DNA from: Batillaria attramentaria
Lineage: Eukaryota > Mollusca > Gastropoda > Batillariidae
Reading direction: 5' to 3'
Assembly: GCA_018292915.2 (NCBI GenBank)
Contig: JACVVK020000147.1
Span: forward strand, 1,224,501-1,288,500
Length of the DNA: 64,000 nucleotides
Numbering within the stretch: position 1 is the first letter of the stretch; each line of letters opens with the position of its first letter. Shown one piece after another: positions 53,340 through 63,249 of this stretch. The translations under genes were made by a program, and so were the position numbers. Under the pieces are notes generated by a model. The model worked only from the letters and a program-made list of their open reading frames with translations. It was not told the DNA's origin and did no database searches.

Positions 53340-53726
53340 CGAGGTAACTACGTTCTGATTGGTCGGCGTGATGTGTGCGCGCGCATCAGCACGAGCGGCG
53401 TCTGCAGCAGACGGCAAAATTGTGAATGAAAGTGCGAGGAGCTGAACACATTCACAGACTCGGGCCGTTGGCGTTCTCCGTACGAGAAACTCGAGCTAGG
53501 TGGGACCGTGGCCAGGTGGTAGTGTAGTACACATCTCACCGACAGAGTGAAGTTTACCTGCGTTGAAGGTGCGGTGTGGAAGTGAAGGGTTGCTTTTGAC
53601 CCAACCACGGAGCTTTCCTCTGCAGCAGGGTCTGGGAGGGAGGGGGAAGGAGCAGAAGCAGCGACGACACAAACACAGCCAAGCACTGTTCATCATCACC
53701 ACTACCACAAGTCGGACTTTCACTCG
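53340..53726 (+). promoter_or_regulatory. Probable promoter/5' UTR of the MAP-kinase phosphatase gene
   Basis: GC-richer than its surroundings, with an inverted CCAAT box (GATTGGTC, about 53356-53363), and directly upstream of the DUSP start codon. No clear TATA box. The exact start site cannot be read from the sequence. Confidence 0.4.
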
Positions 53727-54096
53727 ATGACCATGCCGTTCCTCACAGCCCGACAATTAGGGCGTTTGATGGAGACCCGCCCCAGTTCGGTTCAACTCGT
53801 CGACTGTCGTTCGTTCCTCAACTACAACAGCGACAGGATCACCGGTTCCGTGAACATCTTCTGCCCCCCTCTTGTCAGGAAGCGCTTCGCCAACTCTGGC
53901 CTGCCCCTGGCCACCATGTTGTCTTCGGAAACCAAGGCGACTTTATGTCGGAGCGGTGTGGACACGGTGGTTCTCTACGATGATGAGACAGACGAGGAGA
54001 GCGTTGCGGGTTCACAGCGATGTGACCTTCAACTTGTGTTGGACAGTCTCATGGACTTTCTGGAACCAGGGCCGCTGAGTTATTTTGTTCTGGCAG
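53727..54096 (+). CDS. MAP-kinase phosphatase (DUSP), first coding exon: rhodanese/CDC25-homology domain
   Basis: ATG at 53727 starts MTMPFLTARQLGRLMETRPS. It continues with QLVDCRSFLNYNSDRITGSV-NI, the signature opening of the MKP rhodanese-like domain, and LVRKRFAN, a basic cluster at the position of the kinase-interaction motif that docks MAP kinases. Later GVDTVVLYDDETDEE and LSYFVLAG complete the fold. The exon ends at GGCAG|GTAGGT (54096/54097), phase 1. Family members dephosphorylate Thr and Tyr of ERK, JNK or p38. The catalytic HCxxGxxRS domain is on later exons, not found in the window, so the first intron is at least 9.9 kb. The nearest class is DUSP1/2/4/5-like; the exact orthologue cannot be set from this exon. 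Confidence 0.85.
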
Positions 54097-55673
54097 GTAG
54101 GTCGTGACAGCATTTTTTTCTATATCAAATTACGTTAAATTAATAACTTCGTGAGTGCTTCATACGATCAAGCATTTGTTGCTTCTTAATTTGCAGTGCG
54201 TTATTTGCGTTTTTGTTCATAACTGACCAAAAAGAGAAACAATTCAAATAGTTTAAATACAAAACCTGTAGATATCGTTTTGACTTCAGCCTTTTTTATG
54301 AAAATAAAATGGAAAAAAATTGGCAAGAAAAGTCGCAACATTTCGAATAAACGCCAGCAGACGCAGTGGTAATGCAAAAGCACAAGTTTGAAGTCTGTAC
54401 ATAAAATCGATTTCTGTTTACCTCAGCAGTTGTTGGTTGACAGTAAACGTTTTAAAAAAATAACGGGAATGTTTTTCATAAATAGCAAAGAAAGAAATGC
54501 AAGATGCGCGCTGAACAGAGATGGAAAGAGTTGTATTTTGAGGGTAAAGCTGCGAGACTTTCTCCTGGACATCAGTTTTTTCCCCTTTTGTTCATAGACC
54601 GACCTCGTTTTAGATGGCGGCGAGGTTGAGCTGGCAGACTGAGCGTGACGCAAGCATCGGAAAACAGACTATATTCCATGTCAGACATTCTGTTGTTTTG
54701 AAAGGTTATGTAACTGACTAGACATTTCCCTTTCTCGTTGCTATTTCCTGACTAGAATGGCAAAGTTAAACAGGTGAGGCTGTATGCGGCGTGAACTGGG
54801 TGGCACTGCAGGCTAGAACTAGCTTCAGCATAATTTATTTCCCAGGAACAGAGTTTCTGACCTGAATTCTTTTTTTCTTTTCTTTTTCCCACCACTGCTC
54901 AGCAGTGTTTTCGTGCACAGGGAAAACTGCAGAGCGTCCTCTGGTCTGACTTTTCTGCATTTTCTCACACCAGAAAAGCAATATTTACACTGATTAGCGG
55001 GGGATTCATAAACATTTCCTCTGCCTGCGAGACATGTTGTAGAGTTATTTGGTGCATGTTTTGATAACCTTCTTTCCTGGCGTGCGTTCCAACCACTGAT
55101 CACAGCAATGAATATTGGGAAAGAAAGTATTTGTGAAGTCGGCCATGTTAGCATTAAGCTATAGTTTGCTTGCGATGCGTTTTGAAAGTGCACGGTCGTC
55201 GCTGGTCAAGACGGGAAGAAAACTATTGACTGTATTCAGTTAAACTGGCGGCTGTCTGACATGAAGTGTTCTGCACATGGTTTAAATCATTCTGGCCGAT
55301 TGTGGTTGTTGTTGTTGTTGTTTGTTTGTTGTTGTTGTCGCTTCTTCTTCTTCTTCTTCGTCTTCTTCTTCTAAAACACTACAAAAGATATCAAGCAAAG
55401 GCAAAGAAATGAGAGAGAGAGAGAACTTTATTTTCCAACGGACGTGATTTAACCAAACAATGATTAATTTTCAATCAGCCATTGCTAGAGAGAGAGAGAG
55501 AGAAGATATGTACTGCAAAACCTATCTTTAAAGCCATTACTGACGGACTTTCGCTAATGCATATCAAATAAGTGCGATCCGTTTATTTGTCGGCAAAATG
55601 TCGCTGCGGCAAATTCACAGCGTGTTTTGGAGTCAGTCATCATGCACACTGTGTTACTCAGACGGGTATCGAC
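54097..55673 (+). other. Presumed DUSP intron 1, first part; no exon seen
   Basis: AT-rich, single-copy-looking sequence with (TTG)n and (TTC)n tracts (55303-55375). Minus-strand LINE-tail-like segment with flanking GA runs at 55410-55503. Confidence 0.5.
55424..55500 (-). mobile_element. LINE 3' UTR fragment
   Basis: CTAGCAATGGCTGATTGAAA on the minus strand with AATAAAGTTC, similar to the LINE tail at 25985-26055, framed by (GA)n. Confidence 0.4.
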
Positions 55674-55860
55674 GGGGAGGCGGGGACAGTCGGGCGGTGA
55701 AGCGTTGGACTTTCAGTGCTCGGGTCGTGAGTGCGAATCCCGGCTGGGGCCAAATATTCAAGTTGTTCGGCTTTTTTTTTTCTCCCTCGTTGCCTCGTCT
55801 TTGATGTCACTCTTACGTGGTGGAAAAGGACGTTAAACCCCCAAACACCCACCCACCGAC
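55674..55860 (+). mobile_element. SINE-A
   Basis: Head GGGGAGGCGGGGACAGTCGG with deletions, B box GAGTGCGAATCCCGGC, body and tail complete. Confidence 0.85.
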
Positions 55861-55863
55861 CCA

Positions 55864-55957
55864 CCCCGGTTGGGGGAAAGTACCTGTGCTGGTCTTTTCT
55901 CGTTGCCCCGTCTTTGATATAACCCGTATTGGTGGAAAAGGACGTTAAACTTAAACC
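55864..55957 (+). mobile_element. SINE-A 3' part, tandem to the previous copy
   Basis: CGGTTGGGGGAAAGTACCTG to GTGGAAAAGGACGTTAAAC. Confidence 0.8.
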
Positions 55958-56265
55958 CTTAGTTAGACGCACGGCACCTACCCTGTGGTATCGACTATGC
56001 AGAGTAAGATAAGATAGATTTATTGCTTCTTAGTTACAATTAAGAAGAATTTGCTTTGCTCCTCTTGATAAAAAAAAACAAAACACAATTGATATACACG
56101 AACATACCATGGAAATACACATACACATTCACACACTCAGTCATTGGCTAAAACACAATTGCCTCACATTAAACTATGTTAAACAAGCACTAAGAGTAAA
56201 TTATGTAAGCGAAAACTGTTTTGCAGTGTATACCCAGTTTATGCACATTCTTTCAATAGGTTTAC

Positions 56266-56267
<2 letters not shown>

Positions 56268-56337
<70 letters not shown>
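56268..56337. repeat. (GT)n microsatellite
   Basis: About 34 units. Confidence 0.98.
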
Positions 56338-56340
<3 letters not shown>

Positions 56341-56601
56341 CTTGATTTGAAGTGCATCGCAAAGGGCGAAACAATGTTTATGGCCTGAAGTCAAGCATTA
56401 ATTACGTGTTTGCTGATTGAAATCATATCGAGTTATCCGGTATTAATTATGAACGTCGTTGTCTGTTGCGGACCTACACAAGTTCTTTTTTTTTTTTTTT
56501 TTAACTGACGCGATCTGACGGCTGTAGAGGTCAGCACATTGGTCTTGCCAGCACATTTTGAAGGTCGAGTCGGTCGTTGTACTGTAACTCAAGGCTCAGA
56601 G

Positions 56602-56604
<3 letters not shown>

Positions 56605-56638
<34 letters not shown>
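56605..56638. repeat. (CT)n microsatellite
   Basis: Precedes the CRE-bearing repeat copy 2. Confidence 0.97.
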
Positions 56639-56643
<5 letters not shown>

Positions 56644-56667
56644 AAAAAAAAAATGAAATCACAAGAC

Positions 56668-56777
56668 ATGAACAAGCATCCTCTGTCACTGAGACGACCT
56701 GCGTGAGAGTTACGTCAAATGTTTAGTTCACAGACAAAATCTGTAAAATTTCGTCACTGACTACCGAAGGAATTGAC

Positions 56778-56785
<8 letters not shown>
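56668..56785 (+). repeat. CRE-bearing dispersed repeat, copy 2
   Basis: Same unit as 26588-26699. First site mutated to TTACGTCA (56710-56717), second intact TGACGTCA (56774-56781). Confidence 0.85.

Positions 56786-56827
<42 letters not shown>
56784..56827. repeat. (CT)n microsatellite
   Basis: Pure CT after copy 2. Confidence 0.97.
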
Positions 56828-56828
<1 letters not shown>

Positions 56829-56857
56829 AAAACTTGAAAATTGAAATAACAAGACAT

Positions 56858-56959
56858 GACCAAGCATCCTCTGTCAGCCGACCTGCGTGAGAGTGACGTC
56901 AAATATTTAGTTCACAGACAAAATCCGTAAATTCGTCACTGGCTACCGAAGGAATTGAC

Positions 56960-56966
<7 letters not shown>
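56858..56966 (+). repeat. CRE-bearing dispersed repeat, copy 3
   Basis: TGACGTCA intact at both 56894-56901 and 56956-56963, 62 bp apart. Tandem to copy 2 with (CT)n between. Confidence 0.87.
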
Positions 56967-57029
<63 letters not shown>

Positions 57030-57062
57030 TCTCTCTCTCTCTCTCCCTCTCTCTCTCTCTTC
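56964..57062. repeat. (CT)n microsatellite
   Basis: About 95 bp CT. Confidence 0.98.
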
Positions 57063-57252
57063 CCCCTTTCAAGTCTAAGCATGCCTACAAATAATTTGTT
57101 ACCCGGTGCAGGTGGCTGAGAACTTCTGCGGAGTGCACTCATTGTCCTTGAGGGGGGGAAAACCCAGGTCGTTTTATAGCCCCGAGATCACCTTTTCTCG
57201 AACTCGTTACGCGGACAACGTAGAAAATTACAAAGATCACCTTTCTTGTTTA

Positions 57253-57255
<3 letters not shown>

Positions 57256-57311
<56 letters not shown>
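57256..57311. repeat. (CT)n microsatellite
   Basis: Pure CT. Confidence 0.98.
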
Positions 57312-57313
<2 letters not shown>

Positions 57314-57330
57314 CCGGGTGTTGTATCAAC

Positions 57331-57492
57331 GGGGAGCCGGGATAACCGAGCGGTAGAGCGTTGGACTTTCAATGCTCGGGTTGTGTGTTCGATTCCCGGT
57401 CGGGGCAAAATATTGTTTGTTTTTCTCGTTGCCGTGTCTTTGATATCACCCTTACGTGGTGGAAAAGGACGTTACACTCCTAAACAACTACC
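57331..57492 (+). mobile_element. SINE-A
   Basis: Head GGGGAGCCGGGATAACCGAG, B box TGTTCGATTCCCGGTC, body with a shortened GTTTTTCTCGTTGCC segment. Confidence 0.88.
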
Positions 57493-57501
57493 CAAAACAA
57501 A

Positions 57502-57602
57502 GTGTTTGTTTGTTTGTTTGTTTGTTTGTTTGTTTGTTTGTTTTTCTTTCTTTCTTTTTTTCTTTCTTTTTTTTTTTTTTTTTTTTGGGGGGGGGGGGGG
57601 TG
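57502..57602. repeat. (TTTG)n, T and G runs
   Basis: Low complexity. Confidence 0.97.
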
Positions 57603-58185
57603 TTTGGGTTTTTTTTACGAGGTCTGGAAATGTCGAACGGTGGACGTTGGGCCAAAATGTGGACCGTTCGTTCGTATTACTCATTACTGATTTCAAAACG
57701 GCTAATTCCATCTTTGCTAAGCCAACTTCAGCTTTGGAACAGTTTCACTCGTGACTGCGCCTGCACGCTGGATATACTCCATCTTAATGATTACTGATTA
57801 GTACAGCTGTTTATCATCCACAAGCGGCTTTTTCCTTTTGATCTCAGCCGTTGTATAAGTACGGGAATTCCACTAGTGTTTTTTTTTTTTGTTTGGGTTT
57901 GAGTAAACTGACATTGTCTTGGTGGCGTAAGAAGGCGCACTTTATTCTGTCGCCGGCGTAATGATCTCCTAACCACTCCTGCTTGCGCTGCTAAAAAAAA
58001 AAAAAAAAAAAAAAGTAGAGCGGTTTTTAGTCGGGTAAGCGTTCAAAATGAGAGAAAATAAATGAGAGAAAAAAGGATGATAAAGCCATCACACCACATA
58101 ACATACGGACTTGTATTTGCTCCATGACGCCCAGGGACGGATCGCGTCATGGAGCGAATACCAGCTGGTATTCAACCAAGTCATA
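57603..58185. other. No exon seen (presumed DUSP intron 1)
   Basis: T and A runs near 57880 and 57993; GGATCGCGTCATGGAGCGAA and CTCCATGACGC near 58120-58160 form a short inverted repeat. Confidence 0.35.
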
Positions 58186-58189
58186 TCAT

Positions 58190-58405
58190 GGTGCAGTAGC
58201 TAATAATGCAATGCAGTGTTGTTTACACTTTGTGCGAGCGGCCGAACATTCAAATTCAGTCAACGACTGTTGTTAACAATACTCGAGCGTTCAGTGTGGT
58301 CGCCGCGTCATCGAATGCGCTTTCGATGTCTCACTGCCAGGATTATCGATGCTGTCACTGTCCAGGTGCCTAAGTGGTGTGATGGTAGATACCACGAAAC
58401 CAGCT
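58190..58405 (-). repeat. Dispersed repeat family G, copy 3
   Basis: Minus-strand order GTGGTATCTACCATCACACC, CAGTGACAGCATCG, AATGTTCGGCCGCTCGCAC matches 31165 and 60850. Confidence 0.7.
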
Positions 58406-58500
58406 GTGTGAACGATGACAGATGACGAAACCAGCTGTGTGAACGATGACAGATGACGAAACCAGCTGTGTGAACGATGACAGATGACGAAACCAGCTCA
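58396..58500. repeat. 31-bp minisatellite, about 3.4 copies
   Basis: GACGAAACCAGCTGTGTGAA-CGATGACAGAT repeats perfectly. Confidence 0.97.
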
Positions 58501-58543
58501 GAACGATGTGTGGGCATGAAAAAAGTAGCACTAGCCCCTTTAA

Positions 58544-58946
58544 AGATATAAATCCAACAAAAAGCTTTCCGCGAAGTGTGAAAAAAAATTTACAGAGTCG
58601 ACCGTACAAGCACAGTCAACTCTGTCACAGCTGCACAGTTTTCAGCGTCCCTGAAACACCAATGAAAGCCAAGGGTAGTCTGATTTCACAGCTCAGTTTC
58701 CGTTTTGACACTGAGCGAGAAAGATCGTGCAGCACTCAACATCCGCTAGACACTGTAGCGACGTGTCTCGCTCACTGACCAAAAGCTAAATAATGTCACG
58801 GCAAACTCGTGTTCTGGTTTTATAAGGGTCCCCGAAGCGCTGAAAACTCTGCAACTGTGACAGAGTTGCCTGGATTATGCACAGTCGAAGGAGTCGCAGT
58901 TTTAAAAAACGCAGTGTTTGCGGCTTTTTGCTGAGATTGCAGACCT
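58544..58946 (+). mobile_element. TTAA-target MITE, copy 3 (403 bp)
   Basis: TTAA at 58540-58543 and 58947-58950 flank the element. Left AGATATAAATCCAACAAAAA-GC, right GCTTTTTGCTGAGATTGCAG-ACCT. Subterminal CAACTCTGTCACAGCTGCA pairs with TGCAACTGTGACAGAGTTG. Confidence 0.9.
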
Positions 58947-58950
58947 TTAA

Positions 58951-59426
58951 ATGAGTACGGGGATCAGATGGGAAACACCTATTATGCACGAGTTCAGGGG
59001 GAAACATAAGAAGAAGAAAGAAATTCGATTAATCTCCGTAAGAAAATGATATCTGGAGATTTAGGTCAAAATGGCGGGTTGTTTACCTCCTCTGTTCTTC
59101 CGCTTCTCGTCGACTGGTAAAGAGTCAAATGCAAGGGTCATTCGCCCGACGTGTCTCATTTCTGCACGTGACTACCCGATTTCAAAGAGTAAAAATTGAA
59201 AGGTGTTTTCAACCGACACATCTGTTGTCCGCGCGTGACCAAGCATCACACGATATCAAGTCTAATTACCCGCATTGATGCAGCTGAGTCCTTGATATTT
59301 GATATTGCTACTGAAGATCATGACAATGTAAGACAATAGCAGAAGTGCGAGGAGCGTAAACGTGCTTTGCGCGTGGCACAGACCTCAGAATGGCCCGGGC
59401 AGCTCTCTGTGAGCTGGTATGTGATA
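58951..59426. other. No exon seen
   Basis: GGTCAAAATGGCGGGTTG (59065) resembles a YY1-type motif; nothing else recognised. Confidence 0.3.
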
Positions 59427-59627
59427 ATGAATTTTCCTGGCTGCCGGGCTGCTCATCGGGGGTTTCTTTCCGGGTTATACGGCTTTTCTCCCCCCAACAA
59501 ACGTGGGAAAGAAAATGGATAGGTATTGGGTGGCGCGGCCCCGCGGCGACGCGCTTCCCCCGGGGGAAGCAGCCCGAATTTCCCGAAAAGGATAATAAAG
59601 CAAAAAACAGATTTAAAAAAAAAAAAA
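59427..59627 (+). mobile_element. SINE-D, 5'-truncated
   Basis: CCTGGCTGCCGGGCTGCTCA, CGGGTTATACGGCTTTTC, GGTGGCGCGGCCCCGCGGCG, GAAGCAGCCCGAATTTCCCG and GATAATAAAGC, then an A run. Confidence 0.85.
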
Positions 59628-59817
59628 AAAAAAAAAACGTGATTCTATGCGATGGGCCATTGACCGGGCCTTCTTGCCATGACTGTGATCCAAGGCGAAC
59701 AGAGTTTCAAGTGGCGAAAATATGATGATTAAAATACTGATTAACTCAGTTCCTGCCGAGTAAGTAAGGGTTTGTGCACCAGTGGCCTCACTAAAACAAT
59801 AATATTCCATTCATTTC

Positions 59818-59985
59818 AATTTGGCTCAGTGGGAGTGTTGCACTTTGATTATACTCGTGTTTCCTGCAGTCAGAGCCGCCAAGGAACCGTTAAATGCTTG
59901 CCGGATTCTGGTATACAGGGCTAAAAGCGAAAAAGAGCCAAAACTGAACGTGGGATGCTCGTGCGAGGTAGGAAATGTGTTAATG
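59818..59985 (+). repeat. Dispersed repeat family J, copy 2
   Basis: GTGGGAGTGTTGCACTTTGA and TTATACTCGTGTTTCCTGCA as at 23950. Confidence 0.6.
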
Positions 59986-60058
59986 GGAGTATAATTATTT
60001 TTCCAGTCTCACGGGTAGACCCTGGCGGTTTGTTGTGACCAAAGCATGATACCATGAT

Positions 60059-60149
60059 GGGGCGGTCGGTGGTCTAGTGGTTAAGAGACATGTCACCAAT
60101 GCGAGAGATCAGGGGTTCGAGTCCCACTCATTATTATTATTATTATACG
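60059..60149 (+). mobile_element. SINE-C head fused directly to its (ATT)n tail
   Basis: GGGGCGGTCGGTGGTCTAGT, B box GGGGTTCGAGTCCCACTC, then immediately (ATT)n. The whole body is deleted, leaving only the pol III promoter. Confidence 0.8.
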
Positions 60150-60405
60150 ATTATGACAAATGCAACATTACGCCTTCCGTGAGCCGTCGTAGCCGTGAGA
60201 TATGAGCCTTTTTGCTGTTGTTGTGTTTTTTATTATTTTATTTTAATGTAGTCAGTAGACTGGTCAGTGATCCCACCGGGGTATCAACAATCAAAAGCAT
60301 GCTTCTACAAAAACAGAAACATAAAAGGCTTACGCGATGATACCACAGGGATGCGTTGTCCGCGGCCAGAAAACAGCGAGCTCATAAATAATACAACTGG
60401 CTTAA

Positions 60406-60813
60406 AGATCTAAGCTCCCAACAAAAAACTTTCGGAAGTGTGAAAACGTTTTACAGAGTCGACCGTGCAAGCACAGTCAACTCTGTCGCAGTTGCAGAGT
60501 TTTCAGCGTTCCTGAAACACCAACACCAATAAAAGCCACGGGCAGCCTGATTTCACAGCTCAGTTTGCGTTTTAACACTTAGCGAGAAAGATCGTGCAGC
60601 ACTCAACAACCGCTAGACACTGTAGCGATGTGTCTCGCTCACTGACCGAAAGCCAAATAATGTCACGGCAAACTCGTGCTCTGGTTTTATAAGGGTCCCC
60701 GAAGCGCTGAAAACTCTGCGACTGTGACAGAGTTGCCTGGATTATACACCGTCGAAGGAGTCGCAGTTTTACAAAAGGCAATGTTTGCGGCTTTTTGCTG
60801 AGATTGCAGACCT
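60406..60813 (+). mobile_element. TTAA-target MITE, copy 4 (408 bp)
   Basis: TTAA at 60402-60405 and 60814-60817. Very similar to copy 3 in sequence and orientation. Confidence 0.9.
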
Positions 60814-60849
60814 TTAAATGGGCGTATGCTACCAGCTTCATGCCCACGC

Positions 60850-61185
60850 ATCGTCATTCTGAGCTGTTTTCGTGTGGTATCTATCATCACATTACTTTGA
60901 CACCTGGACAGTGACAGCGTCTGTAATACTGGCACTGAGCCAACAGAAACGTGCTCAATGACGCGACGATCACACTCTGCGCTCCAGTAGTGTAACAACA
61001 GTCGCCGGAAGAATTTGAATGCTCGACCGCTCGCGCGAATTGTAAACAACATTGTATCGCATGAACTGACAGCTGTACTAATCATGAAGATAGGGTATTG
61101 CATTAAGAGCTGTACTGATCTTCAAGATGAAGTATTTCGAGCGCAACAGTCGCACTCACGAGCGGAACTGTTTCAAAACACGAGT
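60850..61185 (+). repeat. Dispersed repeat family G, copy 4
   Basis: CGTCATTCTGAGCTGTTTTC to TATTTCGAGCGCAACAGTCG, as at 31165-31455. Confidence 0.7.
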
Positions 61186-61292
61186 TGGCGTAGCAAAGAT
61201 GGAATCACCCCCTTTAAACAAAACAGGGTGGAAGACCTTGGACGTCAAGCGTACTTGGGTCTCATTAATTTAATTTTCAGCTCAGACTGCTG

Positions 61293-61297
<5 letters not shown>

Positions 61298-61325
<28 letters not shown>

Positions 61326-61425
61326 TCGACTGTTGACTTGTGTGTGTGCGTGCGGAGTATCCACCACACACACACACACACACGACTGTTGACTTGCGTG
61401 CGTGCGGAGTATCCACCACCCCCGC
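61298..61425. repeat. (CA)n with a duplicated 60-bp segment
   Basis: CGACTGTTGACTTG...CGTGCGGAGTATCCACCAC occurs at 61327-61366 and 61383-61420, each after a CA run. Confidence 0.85.
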
Positions 61426-61745
61426 GCGTGCCGGAGGGAGTTGTTGTTATCTGGGCAGGAAGTGGAAGACCCGTGGAGAATTACGCTTGTTGTGGTAGAG
61501 CGGCACGTGCCTTGCCTGCCGACCACCGACAACAAACACACGCACGCACGTCGTACGTCAAATATCGGAGACGTTACACAGTGCATGCGTGAGTACGTGA
61601 AACTCTAGGGCCAGTAGGGGTACCCGAAATGTACGGCGCGACATGGACTTTACCGGCAGCTTTTTGTCGTTGAGTTATCCGTGCGCAGAGGTTGCTATTC
61701 CAGCGCCTTCTCAATCGGCAGTTGATTCAAAGGGGATTAAAGGCG
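61426..61745. other. No exon recognised
   Basis: Nothing recognised on either strand. Confidence 0.3.
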
Positions 61746-61757
61746 GACACACACACT

Positions 61758-61759
61758 GA

Positions 61760-61823
<64 letters not shown>

Positions 61824-61832
61824 CACACACAT
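61758..61832. repeat. (GCAC)n microsatellite
   Basis: GCAC about 16 units, then CA. Confidence 0.98.
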
Positions 61833-62926
61833 GTTATCTGCATGATACTGAAATAACTGATACACTTGCCAGCCAGTGTAGGAGGCTTATCATTCTCGCA
61901 TCTGATCTAAGCACTGTTCGGCTATGAGAAATGTACCTCAGTTGAGATTGAAAGTCAAGTTCTGCTTGACTGAAAAGCATTCTTCTGTTTTATCAGTAGA
62001 GGCAGTGCGAGTGGTGTGTTTGCAATCTTCTTTTCTTAAAACTGGATCTTGCAGTTGTTGCAGTCAGTTACGATGCAGATTTTGAGTTTGTACAAAGCCT
62101 TTTTTAGAATATAACTTAATTCTGTTTGGACTGCTGGGCAGGCCGGGCGGGTTCATGTCACACAGTACGAATGGCGGCTTCCGGGGCGTGTAGTTAGAGT
62201 TCCGCTAAATTTAGTACAGAATTTTTGCCCCTTCTTAGAATTTGTTTGTAGAGAAACAACAACAAAATGGCAATCTGGGGCCGTTTGTTGGCTTTTTAGA
62301 TAAGTTTCTTGCCAAGTAATAGTGAAAACAGTGAAAAATGACATGTGGACTATTAATTTTGTATTCATGCGCGGCTGGCGCAAGAGCTAGCAGACGACAG
62401 TGGAATGAGGGGGTAGGTGGTCGCTGCTAGTATTGCAAGAGTGGAATGTTAGAATTTGTTTAAATTTATCCTACACATGAGTCTTTGGCTGCTGGATTTT
62501 TGTGATTGGGGGGGGGGGGAGAGAGAATTTTAAAGCATTTCTAGGGTGTCATGCGCAGCCGGTTATGTGTACCAGGAATTTTCATTGAGATCTGAAGCTG
62601 TACTGTGTAGCCTATGCCACTTGAAAGGCTTTTCTGTCTCTCTCACCTTTTCCACTGCCACCACCACCTCCCCCCCCACCTACCCCCCCCACCCCCCCCT
62701 CCCCTCTGTACCATCACCCCCGCCGCCTCCTTCGCGATTCCGGAAGCTTGGCTGTCTGTCAATCACTACCACAACAGGTTTCGTTATCTCGGTGAGTGCG
62801 ACTGCTTTATCGGCTTCCTGCCGGCCTTCTCAGTTCTAGCCAAGTAGAGCTGTTCCTCTTCCTCTGTCCAGCCGAGCTTTGAGGACCCATCTGCAGAGTG
62901 TTGGCCATACGTTCTCGAACATTCAG
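61833..62926. other. No exon recognised (presumed DUSP intron 1)
   Basis: G run 62509-62519 and C-rich 62665-62725. No rhodanese-linker or phosphatase exon is visible. Confidence 0.35.
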
Positions 62927-63120
62927 GGGAGCCGGGGTGGCCGAATGGTAGAGTGTTCAGTTGGACTTCTGATGCTCGGGCCGTAAGTTCGTATCCCGGC
63001 TTGGGCCAAATATTCGACATTTCGTGCTGGCTTTTTTCATCGTTGCCCCGTCTTTGATATCACCCGTATTTGGTGGGAAAAGATGTTAAACCCCCAAACA
63101 CCCTGACCCACCCACCCCCA
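62927..63120 (+). mobile_element. SINE-A
   Basis: Head GGGGAGCCGGGGTGGCCGAA with a small insertion, B box AAGTTCGTATCCCGGC, body and tail. Confidence 0.9.
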
Positions 63121-63179
63121 CCCTCTCACCCGAGTCGGACATTGAATACAACTGTTAGTTGTGTGAATGATTTACGAAG

Positions 63180-63182
<3 letters not shown>

Positions 63183-63249
<67 letters not shown>
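63183..63249. repeat. (GT)n microsatellite
   Basis: About 33 units. Confidence 0.98.

Noticed and set aside
53348..53756. Minus-strand frames over the DUSP promoter region
   Set aside because: Antisense to the DUSP start; no domain, while the plus strand has a clear rhodanese-type exon.
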